64,000 nt of DNA, from contig NZ_CP108487.1 in NCBI RefSeq assembly GCF_036226525.1, positions 2,666,001-2,730,000 of the forward strand, written 5' to 3'. The stretch's first letter is position 1; every line of letters begins with the position of its first letter. Below are positions 62,803 to 64,000 of this stretch, piece by piece. Made by a program: the position numbers and the translations under genes. The notes under the pieces were generated by a model. The model worked only from the letters and a program-made list of their open reading frames with translations, searched no databases and was not told the DNA's origin. Source of the stretch: Kribbella sp. NBC_01245 (lineage in GTDB: Bacteria > Actinomycetota > Actinomycetes > Propionibacteriales > Kribbellaceae).

Positions 62803-63738
62803 GTGACGATCGCCCCAGAAGGACGGAAGCTGCTCAGACTCGAAGTGCGCAACGCGGAGACCCCGATCGAGCGCAAACCCGAGTGGATCAAGACGCGCGC
62901 CAAGATGGGCCCTGAGTACCAGAAGCTGCAGAAACTCGTGAAGGACGAGGAGCTGCACACGGTGTGCCAGGAGGCCGGCTGTCCCAACATCTTCGAATGC
63001 TGGGAAGACCGCGAGGCCACCTTCCTCATCGGTGGTGACCAGTGCACCCGGCGCTGCGACTTCTGCCAGATCGACACCGGCAAGCCCGAGGCCCTGGACC
63101 GCGACGAGCCGCGCCGTGTGGCCGAGTCCGTCGTGAAGATGGGCCTGCGGTACGCCACCGTCACCGGCGTGGCCCGCGACGACCTCGAGGACGGCGGCGC
63201 CTGGCTGTACGCCGAGACGATTCGCCAGATCCACGCGCTCAACCCGGGCACCGGCGTCGAGATGCTCGCGCCCGACTTCAACGCCGTACCGGAGCAGCTG
63301 GCCGAGGTGTTCTCCTCCCGGCCGGAGGTGTTCGCGCACAACGTCGAGACCGTGCCGCGCATCTTCCGCCGGATCCGCCCGGGCTTCCGCTACGAGCGTT
63401 CGCTGGACGTCATCACCCAGGCCCGCGACTACGGCCTGGTCACCAAGTCGAACCTGATCCTCGGTATGGGCGAGACCCGCGAGGAGGTCAGCCAGGCGCT
63501 GGCCGACCTGCACGGAGCGGGTTGCGAGATCATCACGATCACCCAGTACCTGCGCCCGTCGCTGCGGCACCACCCGGTCGAGCGCTGGGTCCGGCCCGAG
63601 GAGTTCGTCGAGATGCAGGCCGAGGCGGAGGCGATCGGTTTCGCCGGTGTGATGTCCGGACCGCTGGTCCGTTCGTCTTACCGGGCCGGTCGGCTGTACC
63701 GTCAGGCGGTGGAGTCGCGGATGACCGCGAACTCCTGA
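62803..63738 (+). CDS. lipA: Lipoyl synthase
   Basis: A 311-residue radical SAM enzyme that inserts two sulfur atoms into protein-bound octanoyl groups. Auxiliary cluster cysteines 55, 60 and 66 are in [12 protein letters not shown]; the radical SAM cluster cysteines 81, 85 and 88 are in CTRRCDFC; the C-terminal R-S-S-Y motif is present in [37 protein letters not shown] is family-typical. Start GTG at 62803 in accordance with homologue length. It works after LipB on the E2 lipoyl domains and GcvH. Confidence 0.96.
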   Translation: MTIAPEGRKLLRLEVRNAETPIERKPEWIKTRAKMGPEYQKLQKLVKDEELHTVCQEAGCPNIFECWEDREATFLIGGDQCTRRCDFCQIDTGKPEALDRDEPRRVAESVVKMGLRYATVTGVARDDLEDGGAWLYAETIRQIHALNPGTGVEMLAPDFNAVPEQLAEVFSSRPEVFAHNVETVPRIFRRIRPGFRYERSLDVITQARDYGLVTKSNLILGMGETREEVSQALADLHGAGCEIITITQYLRPSLRHHPVERWVRPEEFVEMQAEAEAIGFAGVMSGPLVRSSYRAGRLYRQAVESRMTANS

Positions 63739-63775
63739 CGAGTCCGCTCCGAGCAAAAAGGCAGAACCAGGACCG

Positions 63776-64000
63776 ATGGCGAAGAAAGACGCAGCCTCCG
63801 AGAAGAAGCAGGGCCGGCTCAAGCAGATCCGGTCGGCCTACCAGTTGACCAAGAAGTCCGACCCGAAGATCGGGCTGATCCTGGCCGGCATCTTCATCGC
63901 GGTGGTCGCCGTGTTCGTCGCGGTCGGTCTGCTGGTCGGTCCCTGGTTCGTGTGGATCGGTCTCGGCGTCCCGCTGGCGCTGCTCGCCACCACGGTCGTG
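63776..64000 (+). CDS. DUF4191 membrane protein (3' end beyond window)
   Basis: The first 75 residues are visible: MAKKDAASEKKQGRLKQIRSAYQLTKKSDPKIGLILAGIFIAVVAVFVAVGLLVGPWFVWIGLGVPLALLATTVV. A basic cytoplasmic head leads into two membrane helices. The R-x-x-Q-I-R-x-A-Y-x-x-T-K-K-x-D-P-x-I-G segment is the start of DUF4191, a family that commonly follows lipA in actinobacteria. An ACCAGGACC stretch precedes the ATG. Function unknown. Confidence 0.85.
   Translation, partial: MAKKDAASEKKQGRLKQIRSAYQLTKKSDPKIGLILAGIFIAVVAVFVAVGLLVGPWFVWIGLGVPLALLATTVV

Overview
The window is 64 kb of very high G+C DNA from an actinobacterium. Codon choice (strong G/C third positions, many GTG starts, frequent CGTACG-type words), leaderless-looking promoters, AfsR-type regulators, a PspA/PspAA pair and the order pepA - lpdA - E2 - TIGR01777 epimerase - lipB - lipA all fit the Propionibacteriales, and a Kribbella- or Nocardioides-like soil organism is the best guess. 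This is inferred from gene content and not from a marker-gene comparison. I saw no rRNA, tRNA, CRISPR array, phage or intact transposase.

Layout. 1-14056: an exopolysaccharide locus. It has a beta-helix lipoprotein, a Wzy-type polymerase, a Wzz/tyrosine-kinase-like protein with a degenerate nucleotide site, two paralogous secreted beta-propeller proteins, a Wzx-type flippase, a WecB/TagA glycosyltransferase, the GDP-mannose to GDP-L-fucose pathway (gmd, fcl) and the initiating polyprenyl phosphosugar transferase. 14273-15354: the PspA membrane-stress pair. 15529-17353: housekeeping and unknown genes (DUF3043, aldo/keto reductase). 17426-24704: an ECF importer (helper, T, fused A-A, S) run together with cobU, then a secreted phosphoesterase with a lectin tail, then cobS. 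24805-29863: a ROK repressor and a xylose/ribose-type sugar importer whose binding-protein and ATPase genes are separated by an IS200/IS605-like remnant. 29950-32970: an LtrA-like membrane protein, a DUF1707-FHA protein and a secreted TNT-type toxin domain. 33042-39066: a five-gene oligopeptide importer on the minus strand. 39380-43428: two tandem AfsR/BTAD regulators, the upstream one truncated. 43660-51255: gcvT, pepA, a small unknown gene, lpdA, the lipoyl E2 and a TIGR01777 epimerase. 51347-54547: a DUF222-HNH protein and a membrane pseudokinase. 54648-64000: lipB, a membrane protein with a long disordered tail, a LysR regulator, an ABC-2 exporter, a two-component system, lipA and the start of a DUF4191 gene.

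How the parts work together. LipB and LipA make the lipoyl groups carried by the two lipoyl domains of the E2, and LpdA reoxidises them; GcvT belongs to the other lipoate-dependent system, glycine cleavage. The ECF importer overlaps cobU, which suggests uptake of a cobalamin precursor or cobalt feeding CobU and CobS. The ROK protein with the sugar importer, and the sensor pair with the ABC-2 exporter, look like ordinary regulator-transporter units.

The most unusual signal is a dispersed intergenic repeat. Long inverted repeats (25-35 bp arms) sit at about 26.1, 57.1 and 60.6 kb, with a decayed copy at 31.4 kb. Their arms differ between copies yet still pair within each copy. Two of them are followed at fixed distance by a second conserved module, a pair of CGATGAA-containing half-sites, which also occurs alone upstream of cobS. 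Other points worth attention are the pseudokinase and HNH genes sharing a DnaA-box-like TGTGGATAAC upstream of the start, the truncated regulator, the degenerate Wzz-kinase, and a recurring TANNNT-6/7 nt-start arrangement suggesting leaderless mRNAs.
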